Made by a program: the position numbers and the translations under genes | Origin: Erythrobacter litoralis | GTDB lineage: Bacteria > Pseudomonadota > Alphaproteobacteria > Sphingomonadales > Sphingomonadaceae | Direction of reading: 5' to 3' | DNA: 64,000 nucleotides | Assembly (NCBI RefSeq): GCF_001719165.1 | Contig: NZ_CP017057.1 | Coordinates: 2,908,501 to 2,972,500, forward strand | In this document: one piece after another, positions 8,303-17,080 of the stretch | Position numbering within the stretch: position 1 is the stretch's first letter | Layout: the number at the start of each line of letters is the position of its first letter | Notes under the pieces: generated by a model | Databases searched by the model: none | The model's input: only the letters and a program-made list of their open reading frames with translations | Told to the model about the DNA's origin: nothing

Positions 8303-9670
8303 CTAGAGCCCCCGCTCGTCGATCAGGCGCAGCGGTTTCTGGCGGGTGTCGATCTCGGTCGCCTTCGCCGTGCCGCCCGGTTCGACCAGCACCACATCGA
8401 CCTCGACCCCCAGCCCGCGGCGCAATGTCTCCACGAGTTCGCCCCGGTCGCTCCCGCCCCGGCTTTCGAGGGTCACGGTCATCGTGTCCTTCTGGCTCGC
8501 ATCGCGCCTCAAATGGCAGACATATTCGCCCGTCAGGTCGCTGCGGTTCTCGATGATCGCGCCGATCGCGTGGGGGAAGACATTGATGCCGCGCAGCTTG
8601 ACCATGTTGTCGCTGCGGCCCTTGAAGCCCGCGATCCGCTTGAACACGATCTCGCCCCGGCCATCGAGTTCATGCGTCACGTCATGCGTGTTGAAGCGGA
8701 TGCAGGGGGCGATGTCGTCCTTGTAGAGGCAGGTGACGACCATGTCCCCGGTCCCGCCCGGTCCCACCGGCTCGCCCGTGTCGACATCGAGCAGTTCGAG
8801 AAATTGCGCGTCCTCCCAGACATACATCCCGTCGCGTTCCGGCCCTTCGCCCGCGATGGTCCCGGTGTCGCCGACGCCGTACCAGTCATAGGCCTTCGCG
8901 CCGTGCCAGGCCGCCTCGGTCGACGCGCGGTCCTCGGTCCCGAGGTGGCCGATGATCATGCGGATGTCTATTTGATCGAACAGGCCCTCGGCCTCGGCGG
9001 TCTCGGCGAGCTTGCGGATGTAGTCGACGAAGCCGACGATGGTGGTGACCCCGAAATCGGCCATCAGGCGGACCTGGTTGACGCTGCGGGTCTCGATCCC
9101 CGTGCCGGCCGACAGGAACACCGAGTTCGTGAAATGCGTCACCGCCTCGCGGATGTAATGCCCGCCATTGATCATGCCGTGGCCATAGACCGAATGGACG
9201 ACGTCGGACGGCTCGAGCCCCATCCAGCGATACATCCGCCCGACCAGCAGGTTGCCGACCTCGCGCCCCTTGGGACCGAACATGAGCGTCTGCGGCTTGC
9301 CGGTGGTGCCGGACGTGGTGTGGAAGATGGTGGGCGCGCGCGTCGCGGGATCGCCCATGCCGTGAAAGTCGCCATAGGGCGGGTACTCGGCGATCGAGGC
9401 CATCAGGTCGCTCTTGTCGTAAACGGGGAGTTTCCCGATGTCCGCAAGGCCCCGGATATCGCCCGGCTCGATGCCTTTTTCGCCCCACAGCCGGCGGTAG
9501 AACGGCACCTGCCAGCCGCGCTCCATCAGCCGCCGGAACTGCGCGTCCTGGATGGCGAAAAGCTCGTCGCGGCTCATGGCCCTGTAGCGCGCGGTGAAGG
9601 CATCGCCGATGGGGTAATCCTTCAGCAGCTGCCGGTGATCGAGCGCTTCGAAATAGGTCGGATAGGTCAT
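8303..9670 (-). CDS. Phenylacetate-CoA ligase-like adenylating enzyme
   Basis: 455 residues, the length of PaaK-type acyl-CoA ligases. The ATP-binding P-loop TSGTTGKP is at 119-126, the adenylate-forming YGVGDTG motif follows near residue 265, and the C-terminal hinge GRSDNMVKLRGINVFP is the PaaK signature. It would activate a carboxylic acid as an acyl-CoA with ATP. It overlaps the MmgE/PrpD gene by four bases (ATGA). PaaK homologues often act on aromatic acids, but the real acid here is unknown. Confidence 0.9.
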   Translation of the reverse strand: MTYPTYFEALDHRQLLKDYPIGDAFTARYRAMSRDELFAIQDAQFRRLMERGWQVPFYRRLWGEKGIEPGDIRGLADIGKLPVYDKSDLMASIAEYPPYGDFHGMGDPATRAPTIFHTTSGTTGKPQTLMFGPKGREVGNLLVGRMYRWMGLEPSDVVHSVYGHGMINGGHYIREAVTHFTNSVFLSAGTGIETRSVNQVRLMADFGVTTIVGFVDYIRKLAETAEAEGLFDQIDIRMIIGHLGTEDRASTEAAWHGAKAYDWYGVGDTGTIAGEGPERDGMYVWEDAQFLELLDVDTGEPVGPGGTGDMVVTCLYKDDIAPCIRFNTHDVTHELDGRGEIVFKRIAGFKGRSDNMVKLRGINVFPHAIGAIIENRSDLTGEYVCHLRRDASQKDTMTVTLESRGGSDRGELVETLRRGLGVEVDVVLVEPGGTAKATEIDTRQKPLRLIDERGL

Positions 9671-10965
9671 GGCGTTCCCGTGGATTGGCCCGTGAAATAG
9701 GCGAGCGGATCATCGAAGATGCGCGGGTCGGCATCATGGGGCGCGAGGTCGCGGGCGAGGTCGCGCTTCGCTTGGCTCTGCGCGGGGGCAAGCGGATTGC
9801 CCGGACTGCCGAGCGTGTGGGCGATCTCGTGGCTCTCGCTGCGGCCATCGGTGAAGCTCACCGTGAGGCGCTGCGGAAAAAGCGCGTTGGGATCCTCGTT
9901 CGCATCCGGCACCAGCGCGATCCGGCGGGCGAGGTCGGCGAGGCGTTCGTCCGCCATGTGCTCCGGCGTGAAGCGGCGCGGGTCGATGACACCGTCGACC
10001 AGCATCAGCGCAGCCAGCCATTGCAAACAAAGCCTTGCATAGGCGGGGGTCATGTCGGGCTGGAACGGGCGCGCGACCAGCCTGCGGATCAGCGGCGGGC
10101 AGGCAAGCTCGATCCGCTCCACCGCGCCCGTATCGAGCGCGAGGTCCTGCAGCTTGCCGAGCGCGGCGTGGCTCGCCCGGCCCGAGGGGAAGGGTTTGAC
10201 GCTGACTTCGCTGATGCGCCAGATCGTGCCGAGGTCCTTCGTATAGGTCGAAAGGTCACCGGAATCGAACAGGCGGAAATAGCCGAATTCGCCTTCCAGC
10301 GCGTCCTTGGGGCCGGGGAAGCCCGCTTTCGCAAGATCGCTCGCCGTCACCGCGGCGCGGGCGGCGTTGGCGATCTGGAAGGGCAGCGTCGCCAGCCCCT
10401 CGACATGGGGCTGCATCGTGCCCGCCGCGCTCGAATAGGCAAGGCCCAGCGTGTCGGCGAGCGGCGCGCGGTCGATCCGCGCGGCGGCGAGCGCGGCGCC
10501 GATCACCCCGGCGGTGGCGGGGCGGAAAAAGGTCAGCCCGCTCGTCGCCGCAAGGCCGAGGCCCGAGGCGATGTCCACGCCCACGGCAAGCGCTGCCAGC
10601 GCCTCGTCCGCCTCGCATCCCCCGCGCCGGTCGATCGCCGCGCCCAGTGCGGCGACCACCGTGCTCAGCGCATGGACCACGGCGGGTTCGTGCACCGCGT
10701 CCCATTCAAGGCAGTGGACGCGGTATCCATTGACGAAGGCGGCGGCGGGTGCGGGAAGGCGACCGGGCGATCCGATCAGCCGCGCGTCGCCGCCCGCGCC
10801 CATCGCTTCGGCGGCCTCGCGGATAGCCTCCGCGCCGGGAGCCATCGCTCCCGCCGCGCCGACCGCGAGCGTGTCGGCCAGCAGGCGCTCGGCATCGGCG
10901 CGGACCCGTTCGGGCAGGACGTGGTCCGCGCCCGCGAAGGCGATAAGGTCCAAGGTAGCGCTCAC
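9667..10965 (-). CDS. MmgE/PrpD family protein (copy 1)
   Basis: 432 residues of the 2-methylcitrate dehydratase-like family: LLADTLAVGAAGA, the GYRVHCLEWDAVHEPAVVHALS active-site segment and the KPFPSGRASHAAL stretch. Members include 2-methylcitrate dehydratase, cis-aconitate decarboxylase and iminodisuccinate epimerase. Start is GTG at 10965, overlapping the stop of the second copy (GTGA), so the two copies are translated together and may form a heteromer. The reaction cannot be deduced from the sequence. Confidence 0.85.
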   Translation of the reverse strand: MSATLDLIAFAGADHVLPERVRADAERLLADTLAVGAAGAMAPGAEAIREAAEAMGAGGDARLIGSPGRLPAPAAAFVNGYRVHCLEWDAVHEPAVVHALSTVVAALGAAIDRRGGCEADEALAALAVGVDIASGLGLAATSGLTFFRPATAGVIGAALAAARIDRAPLADTLGLAYSSAAGTMQPHVEGLATLPFQIANAARAAVTASDLAKAGFPGPKDALEGEFGYFRLFDSGDLSTYTKDLGTIWRISEVSVKPFPSGRASHAALGKLQDLALDTGAVERIELACPPLIRRLVARPFQPDMTPAYARLCLQWLAALMLVDGVIDPRRFTPEHMADERLADLARRIALVPDANEDPNALFPQRLTVSFTDGRSESHEIAHTLGSPGNPLAPAQSQAKRDLARDLAPHDADPRIFDDPLAYFTGQSTGTP

Positions 10966-12188
10966 CGGATCCAGTCCTCGAGCATGGTGTCGATCGCCGC
11001 CGCGTCATCCCCTTCGAGCGCGAGATGCACCGCGCGCTCCGCCTCGCTTTCCGGCAGGCCGCCCCAGCGCGCGAGGCTGTGCATCTTGGCGATGATCCGC
11101 TCCTCGCTCACCGGCCTTTCGGGATCGCCGAGCGTATCGACCAGTTCGAGCCCGTTCACCCGCGCGCCGAAATGCGCCGGGTAGCGGGCGGTGAAATCCT
11201 CCCCCTCGGCCAACGTCACCTGCGCGCGCAGATCGGCGAGCGCGGCGATGGCCTCTTTCGTGAAATCCTGAGGCTCCGCCTCGCGCCCGTCGGCGACCAC
11301 GGCGACCGCGTGCTGAAGCGAGAATTTCGCCTCCAGCTCGGTTTTCGGATCGGGCCTGTCGCAGAAGGTGAGCGCATCGCGAAAGGTCTCGACCGCAAAG
11401 GGCGGATCGAGCCTGCCGCGCGCGCGCAATTCCATCGCCGCGTCGATCGCCGGATGGGCGTGGCGACAGGCGGCGAAGGGCTTGAAACTGACCGTGTCGA
11501 TCAGCCAGCCTTCGCCGTTGCGGGCAAGCTCGCCCGGTTCCTTCGTCATCGCGGCGAACAGCCCCTGCGGCCCTTCGAGCAAGCCTTGCGGACCCGTCGC
11601 CCCGTAATGCACGTGCAGCGCCGCATTGCGGCCCGTGCTTACCGCGTGGAAGATGTGCCATTGCTTCGTCAGCACGTCGTCGTGCCGCATGTGCCACAGC
11701 CCGCCCGCGACCGAACCCGCATTGCCCAGCGCATTGGCGTATTCGACCGGAGCGAAGCCGAGCAGCGAGCCGAAGGCGGCGCATGCGCCGAACACGCCCA
11801 TCGTCGCGGTCGGGTGCCAGTGGGCGTAATGATGCGCATCGAAGGCCGCGCCGACCGCGATCATCGCCTCGTATCCGCGCACTGCGGCATCCAGCCGGGT
11901 TTCCATGTCCGCGGTCGAGAGGCTGAGCGCGGCAGGCCACACGACCGGGCCGGGATGGAGCAGGCTGGTGCGGTGCACGTCGTCCATCTCGAGCACGTTG
12001 CCGAGATAGGTCGCCTTTTCCCACCCGCGCGAGGAGATCGTCGCGCCCAGCGCCCCGGCCTCCTCCTGCCTCGCGCCCGCGACGCAGGCGAGCCAGTCGA
12101 GCAGGTGGAACCGCGCGCGCTCTCGCTCGCTTTTACCGGGAGGCCGCGCTAGTGTCGCGGCAAGCAAGGTCAGCAGCGGCTCGCTCAT
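10962..12188 (-). CDS. MmgE/PrpD family protein (copy 2)
   Basis: 408 residues. ERARFHLLDWLACVAGA, GNVLEMDDVHRTSLLHPGPVV and SFKPFAACRHAHPAID are the family landmarks. It is divergent in sequence from copy 1, so this is not a recent duplication. I take the ATG at 12188. It is the first gene of the 12188-3211 run, but only 26 bases separate it from the divergent GntR start and no operator copy is there; transcription may start inside the GntR gene or come from the 17897 promoter through it. Confidence 0.85.
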   Translation of the reverse strand: MSEPLLTLLAATLARPPGKSERERARFHLLDWLACVAGARQEEAGALGATISSRGWEKATYLGNVLEMDDVHRTSLLHPGPVVWPAALSLSTADMETRLDAAVRGYEAMIAVGAAFDAHHYAHWHPTATMGVFGACAAFGSLLGFAPVEYANALGNAGSVAGGLWHMRHDDVLTKQWHIFHAVSTGRNAALHVHYGATGPQGLLEGPQGLFAAMTKEPGELARNGEGWLIDTVSFKPFAACRHAHPAIDAAMELRARGRLDPPFAVETFRDALTFCDRPDPKTELEAKFSLQHAVAVVADGREAEPQDFTKEAIAALADLRAQVTLAEGEDFTARYPAHFGARVNGLELVDTLGDPERPVSEERIIAKMHSLARWGGLPESEAERAVHLALEGDDAAAIDTMLEDWIR

Positions 12189-12214
12189 GACGCCGCCTGG
12201 CCGATGAAGGGTCG

Positions 12215-12982
12215 ATGGAGCAGCACTTGGCAATCACTGCCACGGACAAGAAAGCCCGGCGCACGCCGCGCTACCTGCAATTGGCGGGGGAATTGCGCGA
12301 GGCGATCCTTGCGGGCGAGTTTTCGGGCGGCAAGCAGTTCCCGACCGAAACCGCGCTGTGCGCCCGATACGATGTCAGCCGCTTCACCGTGCGCGAGGCG
12401 CTGCGGCGCCTCGAGGCCGAAGGTCTGATCCAGCGCCGCCGCGGTTCGGGCACGACCGTCCAGCCGGCGGCCGCGCGCGGCGGGGCGCTGCACCAGCCGC
12501 TTTCGAACGTGGGCGAGCTGCTGCAATATGCCCGCGACAGCGAAGTGATCTATGAAGAGGTCGAATGCGGCGCGCTTCCGGCGGATGTCGCCGAACAGAT
12601 CGGCGAAAGCGTCGAAGGCGACTGGATGTGCTTTCGCGGCACCCGGCGCCATTCCGAAGACGACCTTCCGATCGCGGTGACCGACGCCTATTTCCACGAA
12701 TATCTGGGCGAAGCGCCCCGCGAGCTCGATCTTTCGGCGGGAACGCTGTTCAGCCAGATCGAGCGGCTCGCCGGCGTGCGCATCGGCAAGGTCACGCAGG
12801 ACATCCAGGCGATCCCGGCGGACGAGGCGACGGCAAGCGCCCTCAAGATCGACGAGGCAAGCCCGGTCCTCAGGATCCTGCGCTGCTATTACGACCCCGA
12901 CGGGCGCATCTTCGAGATTTCGGTGAGCCACCACCCCGGCGACCGCTTCGCCTACGCGATGCATATCGACGTCGAAGGGTAG
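12215..12982 (+). CDS. GntR-family regulator, HutC type with UTRA domain
   Basis: 255 residues. An N-terminal winged helix (about 15-78) contains RYLQLAGELREAILAGEF, FPTETALCARYDVSRFTVRE and LIQRRRGSGT, the standard GntR signature. Residues about 95-250 fit the UTRA ligand-binding fold of the HutC subfamily. It is the only DNA-binding regulator in the 49-kb island and is encoded antisense within the leftward operon, converging nine bases from the CoA-transferase gene. HutC-type operators share a GTC-YR-GAC core, which is what the eight palindromes show, so I infer it binds them, probably as a repressor released by a pathway metabolite. No copy of the palindrome precedes its own gene. RBS: AAGG four bases before the ATG. 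Confidence 0.9.
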   Translation: MEQHLAITATDKKARRTPRYLQLAGELREAILAGEFSGGKQFPTETALCARYDVSRFTVREALRRLEAEGLIQRRRGSGTTVQPAAARGGALHQPLSNVGELLQYARDSEVIYEEVECGALPADVAEQIGESVEGDWMCFRGTRRHSEDDLPIAVTDAYFHEYLGEAPRELDLSAGTLFSQIERLAGVRIGKVTQDIQAIPADEATASALKIDEASPVLRILRCYYDPDGRIFEISVSHHPGDRFAYAMHIDVEG

Positions 12983-12990
12983 CGCTTCTC

Positions 12991-14091
12991 TCATCCCGGA
13001 TGTCCGCCTTTCGCGGGCACCGGGGCGGGTTTCCATACCTCGCCTGCAAAGCGGATCGGGGGCGCGATGTGCCGCCCGCCGCCTTCGGCCTCGACGATCA
13101 GGCCGCGTTCGGCAACATGCGGTTCGTCGAAGGCCTCGCGGAAATCGAGCACGGGGGAAAAGGCGACGTCCCTGTCTTCGAACCACTCGACCCATTCCCC
13201 GCGGGTCTTCGCGGCAAAGGTTTCGCGCAGGAAGGCGATGAGTTCGCCCTGTTCGCCCGCCGGTGCCTCGGCAAGCGGCAGCAGGTCCTCGCGACCCAGT
13301 GCCGTCAGCAGGTTCTTCGCGAACTTGATCTCGCGCCCGCCCAGCACGACATGGCGCCCGTCGGCGGTCTTGTAGACCTGGTAGAAGCCCGCCCCGCCGA
13401 GGCTGCGCTGCGAGGCGGATTTCGGGCTTTCTCCGCCTGCGATCGCGCTGCCGGCGGTGTGCGCGCACCACGGCAGCAGGCTGTCGAACATGGCGCAGTC
13501 GATATAGGCGCCTTCGCCCGTCCGCTCGCGCCCGACCAGCGCCATCAGGACGCCCGAAAGCGCGGTCAGCCCGGCGGCGAGATCGGCGCTCGGCGCTCCG
13601 GGCACAACGGGGGTCCCGTCCGGCCCGTCATTGACGCTGAGGAACCCGGCGAGCGCCTGGACCGCCATGTCGTGCGCGGGATGGTGCGCGAGCGCGCCCT
13701 CCTGCCCGAAAGCGGAGATCGAGCAATAGACGATTGCCGGATTGATCGCGCGCACCGCCTCGTAATCGAAACCGAGGCGCTTCATCACGCCCGGGCGGAA
13801 GCCCTCGACGAAGACGTCGGCCCCGCCGATCAGATCGCGCAGGGCGGCCTTGCCGTCCTCGCTCTTGAGATCGAGCACGACGCTGCTCTTGCCGCGATTG
13901 AGATTGGCGAACCAGACGGAGTGTTCGTTCCCGCCATAGCTGTCGAAGGGGGCCTGCACCCGCGCCGGATCGCCGGCTTCGGGTTCGACCTTGATCACCT
14001 CCGCGCCGTGATCGGCCATCATAACCGTCATCATCGGACCCGGGAGAAACTGCGTGAGGTCGACGACCCTGATCCCTGAAAGCTTGCCCAT
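12991..14091 (-). CDS. CaiB/BaiF class III CoA-transferase (copy 1)
   Basis: 366 residues. LSGIRVVDLTQFLPGPMM, the HGAEVIKVEPEAGD segment, NLNRGKSSVVLDLK and GRERTGEG are the class III CoA-transferase landmarks; the aspartate of APSADLAAG is the likely catalytic residue. Enzymes of this family move CoA between acids through an aspartyl-CoA anhydride. It is the last gene of the five-gene run led by the CitE-like gene and ends nine bases from the convergent GntR gene. Confidence 0.9.
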   Translation of the reverse strand: MGKLSGIRVVDLTQFLPGPMMTVMMADHGAEVIKVEPEAGDPARVQAPFDSYGGNEHSVWFANLNRGKSSVVLDLKSEDGKAALRDLIGGADVFVEGFRPGVMKRLGFDYEAVRAINPAIVYCSISAFGQEGALAHHPAHDMAVQALAGFLSVNDGPDGTPVVPGAPSADLAAGLTALSGVLMALVGRERTGEGAYIDCAMFDSLLPWCAHTAGSAIAGGESPKSASQRSLGGAGFYQVYKTADGRHVVLGGREIKFAKNLLTALGREDLLPLAEAPAGEQGELIAFLRETFAAKTRGEWVEWFEDRDVAFSPVLDFREAFDEPHVAERGLIVEAEGGGRHIAPPIRFAGEVWKPAPVPAKGGHPG

Positions 14092-14112
14092 TTCCTCCCC
14101 TCTCGCCTGCGC

Positions 14113-15345
14113 TCAGACCACGCCGCGGGTCCGCAGGTCCGCGATTGCCTCGGGGTCATAGCCGAGATCGGCGAGGATGGAATCGTTGTCTGCTCCCAGC
14201 AGCGGAGCAGCGCGGTTCGGCGGTCGCTTGCCGTCGAATTTCAGCGGGCTCGCAAGGATCTGGAGATCGGGCTTGTCGGGATGCTCGATCTCCTCGCGCA
14301 TGCCCACGGTTCGCAGCCACGGATTGTCGAGCGCATCGCCGAGCGTGTAGACCGGCGCGACCGGCACATGGCCCGCCAGCAGTTCCTGCCAATGGGCCAT
14401 GGGCTGCCGTGCGAATTCCTCGTCGAGGATGCGGGTCAGATCCTCGCGGTTCGCCAGCCGGTCGGCATTGTCGGCGAAGCGCGGATCGTCCTTCAGATCG
14501 CCGCGTCCCATGCGGGTGACGAGGATGTCCCAGAATTTTGGCAGCTGGCACATCACGAACATCCAGCCATCGGCCGCCTTGAACATCTGGCTCGGCGTGG
14601 CGGTGGGATGCGCGCTTCTCGGCGTGCGCTGGGTCTCGTCGCCGTGGTTCATGTACCACAGGGCGGGATAGCTCGTCTGGTGGATCGCGGCGGCGAGAAG
14701 ATCGGTGTCGACATCGCGCCCCTCGCCCGTGCGCTGCGCATCGACCAGCGCGCCGAGCAGGCCGATGCAGAAGATCGTGCCCGTCATGAAATCGACCATG
14801 GAAAGCCCCATGCGCTGCGGATCGCCGCCCGGCTCTCCGGTGATCTGGCAATAGCCCGCCTCGGCCTGCATCAGGTAATCGTAACCGGGCCATTTCGCGC
14901 GCTCGTTGTCGCGGCCGTAGGCGGACAGGTGCGCGCAGACGAGCGCGGGGTTCACGTCCTTCAATGAGGCATAGTCGAGCCCCAGCCGCGCGGGCAGGTC
15001 GCCGCGCATGTTGTTGGCGACGACATCGACCGAAGCGGCGAGCTTCCTCAGGATCGCCTGCCCTTCGTCGGTCCGCATGTCGAGCGTTAGCGAGCGCTTG
15101 TTGAGGTTGAAGCTCTGGAAATAGGTGCTTTCGCCCGGGCGCAGGAAATGCGGGCCGACCGCGCGCGCGGTATCGCCCCCGCCGCGGCGCTTGCCGTCGG
15201 GACCGGGCGTGCCGGGCGGTTCGATCTTGATGACCTCCGCCCCCATCTGGGCGAGGAACATCGTGCCATAGGGCCCTGCGCCATATTGCTCGGCGCTGAT
15301 GACGCGAAAGCCCTTGAGGGGCAGGCGATCCGGGGGACAATGCAC
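14113..15345 (-). CDS. CaiB/BaiF class III CoA-transferase (copy 2)
   Basis: About 410 residues. LKGFRVISAEQYGAGPYGTM, MGAEVIKIEPPGTPG, NLNKRSLTLDMR and DAQRTGEG are family landmarks; aspartate in SMVDFMTG is the probable nucleophile. No ATG fits: I propose the GTG at 15345, with AGCGGGG upstream, 14 bases after the acyl-CoA dehydrogenase stop. The downstream spacing to copy 1 is 21 bases. Two adjacent but divergent copies suggest two different acids, or a heteromeric enzyme. Start uncertain by a few codons. Confidence 0.85.
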   Translation of the reverse strand: MHCPPDRLPLKGFRVISAEQYGAGPYGTMFLAQMGAEVIKIEPPGTPGPDGKRRGGGDTARAVGPHFLRPGESTYFQSFNLNKRSLTLDMRTDEGQAILRKLAASVDVVANNMRGDLPARLGLDYASLKDVNPALVCAHLSAYGRDNERAKWPGYDYLMQAEAGYCQITGEPGGDPQRMGLSMVDFMTGTIFCIGLLGALVDAQRTGEGRDVDTDLLAAAIHQTSYPALWYMNHGDETQRTPRSAHPTATPSQMFKAADGWMFVMCQLPKFWDILVTRMGRGDLKDDPRFADNADRLANREDLTRILDEEFARQPMAHWQELLAGHVPVAPVYTLGDALDNPWLRTVGMREEIEHPDKPDLQILASPLKFDGKRPPNRAAPLLGADNDSILADLGYDPEAIADLRTRGVV

Positions 15346-15359
15346 CGCGCCGACCCCGC

Positions 15360-16544
15360 TCAGATCTGGTTCTCTTTCAGGTGCTGCTTGGCGATGATGA
15401 TGCGCTGCATCTCGTTCGTTCCCTCGCCGATGCACATCAGCATGGAATCACGATAGAAGCGTTCGATGTCGTATTCCTTGGAATAGGAATAGCCGCCGAA
15501 AATGCGCATCGCCTCCTGGCTGTTCTCGACCGCGGCTTCGGAGGCGAAATACTTGGCGATGCCCGCTTCCTTGTCGCAGCGTTCGCCCCGGTCATAGGCT
15601 TCCGACGCATCGAGCGTGAGGAGGCGCGCGGCGCGTGCCCGCGTCACCATCTCGCCGAGCTTCAATTGGATCGCCTGGTGCTGCGCGATCGGCTTGCCCA
15701 TGGTTTCGCGCTGCTGGGAATATTCGGTGGCGAGCCTGAGGCTGCCCTCGGCAAGGCCAACCCCGCGCGCGGCGACATTGATGCGGCCCAGTTCGAGCCC
15801 GCCGGTCGCCTGGAAGAAGCCCTGCCCTTCCTCGCCGCCGATCAGCTGGTCGGCGGGGATACGGTAATCCTCCATCACGAGTTCGGCGCTGTCGATCGCC
15901 TTGTAGCCGAGCTTGTCGAACTTCTTGCCGGTGCTCAGGCCGTCGCGCTTGTCGGCGATGAACAGGCTCATCCCCTTGTAGCGCGGCTCGGCCTTGGGAT
16001 CGGTCTTGGCGAGCAGGGCGAAGCACGACCCGTTGAGCGCGTTCGAGATCCAGGTCTTGGTGCCGTTGAGGATGTAGTCGCCGTTCTCGTCCTTCCGGGC
16101 GACCGTGCGGATCGCCTGCAGGTCGGTCCCCGCGTTCGGTTCGGTCAGGGCAAGCCCGCCGCGAATCTCGCCGGTGGCGAATTTGGGCAGCCATTTCGCC
16201 TTCTGCTGCGCCGTGCCGAAACGTTCGACCGCGGCGGCCATGATGAGGTGCGAATTGAAGATGCCGGTGATCGCCATCCAGTGGCTGGAAATCTTCATAA
16301 CGATCTTGGCATAGGTCGTCGCCGGCAGGCCCAGCCCGCCATATTCCTGCCCGATGGTGGCGCCGAACAGGCCCATCTCGGCCATCTGCTCGACCAGTTC
16401 GGCGGGCCACAGGTCGTTGTGATCGTGGTGCTTTATGACCGGGATCACCTCGCGCTCCATCCAGCGGTCGATCGCATCCATGAAGGCGCGTTCTTCCTCG
16501 GGGTCGATCGTGCGGATCTGGTCGATCTTTGCGGCGGTGGCCAT
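15360..16544 (-). CDS. Acyl-CoA dehydrogenase
   Basis: 394 residues, normal for the family. FAD/substrate motifs GGLALTEPNAGTDL and TKTWISNA are present, as is the C-terminal IFGGYSYSKEYDIERFYRDS and IGEGTNEMQR, where the Glu is the catalytic base of the short- and medium-chain enzymes. It should introduce an alpha,beta double bond into an acyl-CoA. The ATG at 16544 has AGGAA nine bases ahead. It lies between MaoC and CoA-transferase genes in a unit behind operator 2, forming a dehydrogenation-hydration-cleavage series with its neighbours. Confidence 0.95.
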   Translation of the reverse strand: MATAAKIDQIRTIDPEEERAFMDAIDRWMEREVIPVIKHHDHNDLWPAELVEQMAEMGLFGATIGQEYGGLGLPATTYAKIVMKISSHWMAITGIFNSHLIMAAAVERFGTAQQKAKWLPKFATGEIRGGLALTEPNAGTDLQAIRTVARKDENGDYILNGTKTWISNALNGSCFALLAKTDPKAEPRYKGMSLFIADKRDGLSTGKKFDKLGYKAIDSAELVMEDYRIPADQLIGGEEGQGFFQATGGLELGRINVAARGVGLAEGSLRLATEYSQQRETMGKPIAQHQAIQLKLGEMVTRARAARLLTLDASEAYDRGERCDKEAGIAKYFASEAAVENSQEAMRIFGGYSYSKEYDIERFYRDSMLMCIGEGTNEMQRIIIAKQHLKENQI

Positions 16545-16570
16545 GACGGGTTCCTTGAAGGTTCGGGTGT

Positions 16571-17080
16571 TCAGTTGTCGAGATTGCCGTGCCCGCGCTT
16601 CCACACGAGCACGGTGCGCTTGTAATGCGCGACCACATCGCCGTGCTGGTTCATCGCGGTGGTCTTGAACGTGACGATGCCCTGTTCGGGCCGGCTCTTG
16701 CTCTCGCGCTTGTCGAGCACTTCGCTTTCGCAATAGATCGTGTCGCCGACGAACAGCGGCTTGACCATGCGCACCTCGTCCCAGCCGAGATTGGCGATCG
16801 CCTTGCCGCTGGTGTCGGACACGCTCATGCCCGTCATGATCGCGATGGTAAGCGGGCTTACCACGAGCGGCTTGCCGAATTCGGTGTCCTTCGACAGTTC
16901 GTAGTCGAAATGCGCCGGATGGGTGTTCATGGTCAGCAGGGTGAACCAGACATTGTCGGCATCGGTGATCGTGCGCCCGGGGCGATGTTCATAGACATGG
17001 CCGACCACGAAATCGTCGAAATAGCGCCCCTGGACCTCGCGGAAGCGGCCCGGCGATACCTCGATATAGCTGTCACGCAT
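16571..17080 (-). CDS. MaoC-family dehydratase (mesaconyl-CoA-hydratase-like)
   Basis: 169 residues forming one hot-dog domain. The hydratase-2 residues are in LTMNTHPAHFDYE (Asn and His), followed by FGKPLVVSPLTIAIM; this variant resembles mesaconyl-CoA and itaconyl-CoA hydratases rather than PhaJ. It overlaps the CitE-like gene by eight bases, and MaoC plus CitE-like lyase plus class III CoA-transferase is the gene set of itaconate/mesaconate-type degradation. Hydration of an unsaturated dicarboxylyl-CoA is my inference. Confidence 0.88.
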   Translation of the reverse strand: MRDSYIEVSPGRFREVQGRYFDDFVVGHVYEHRPGRTITDADNVWFTLLTMNTHPAHFDYELSKDTEFGKPLVVSPLTIAIMTGMSVSDTSGKAIANLGWDEVRMVKPLFVGDTIYCESEVLDKRESKSRPEQGIVTFKTTAMNQHGDVVAHYKRTVLVWKRGHGNLDN

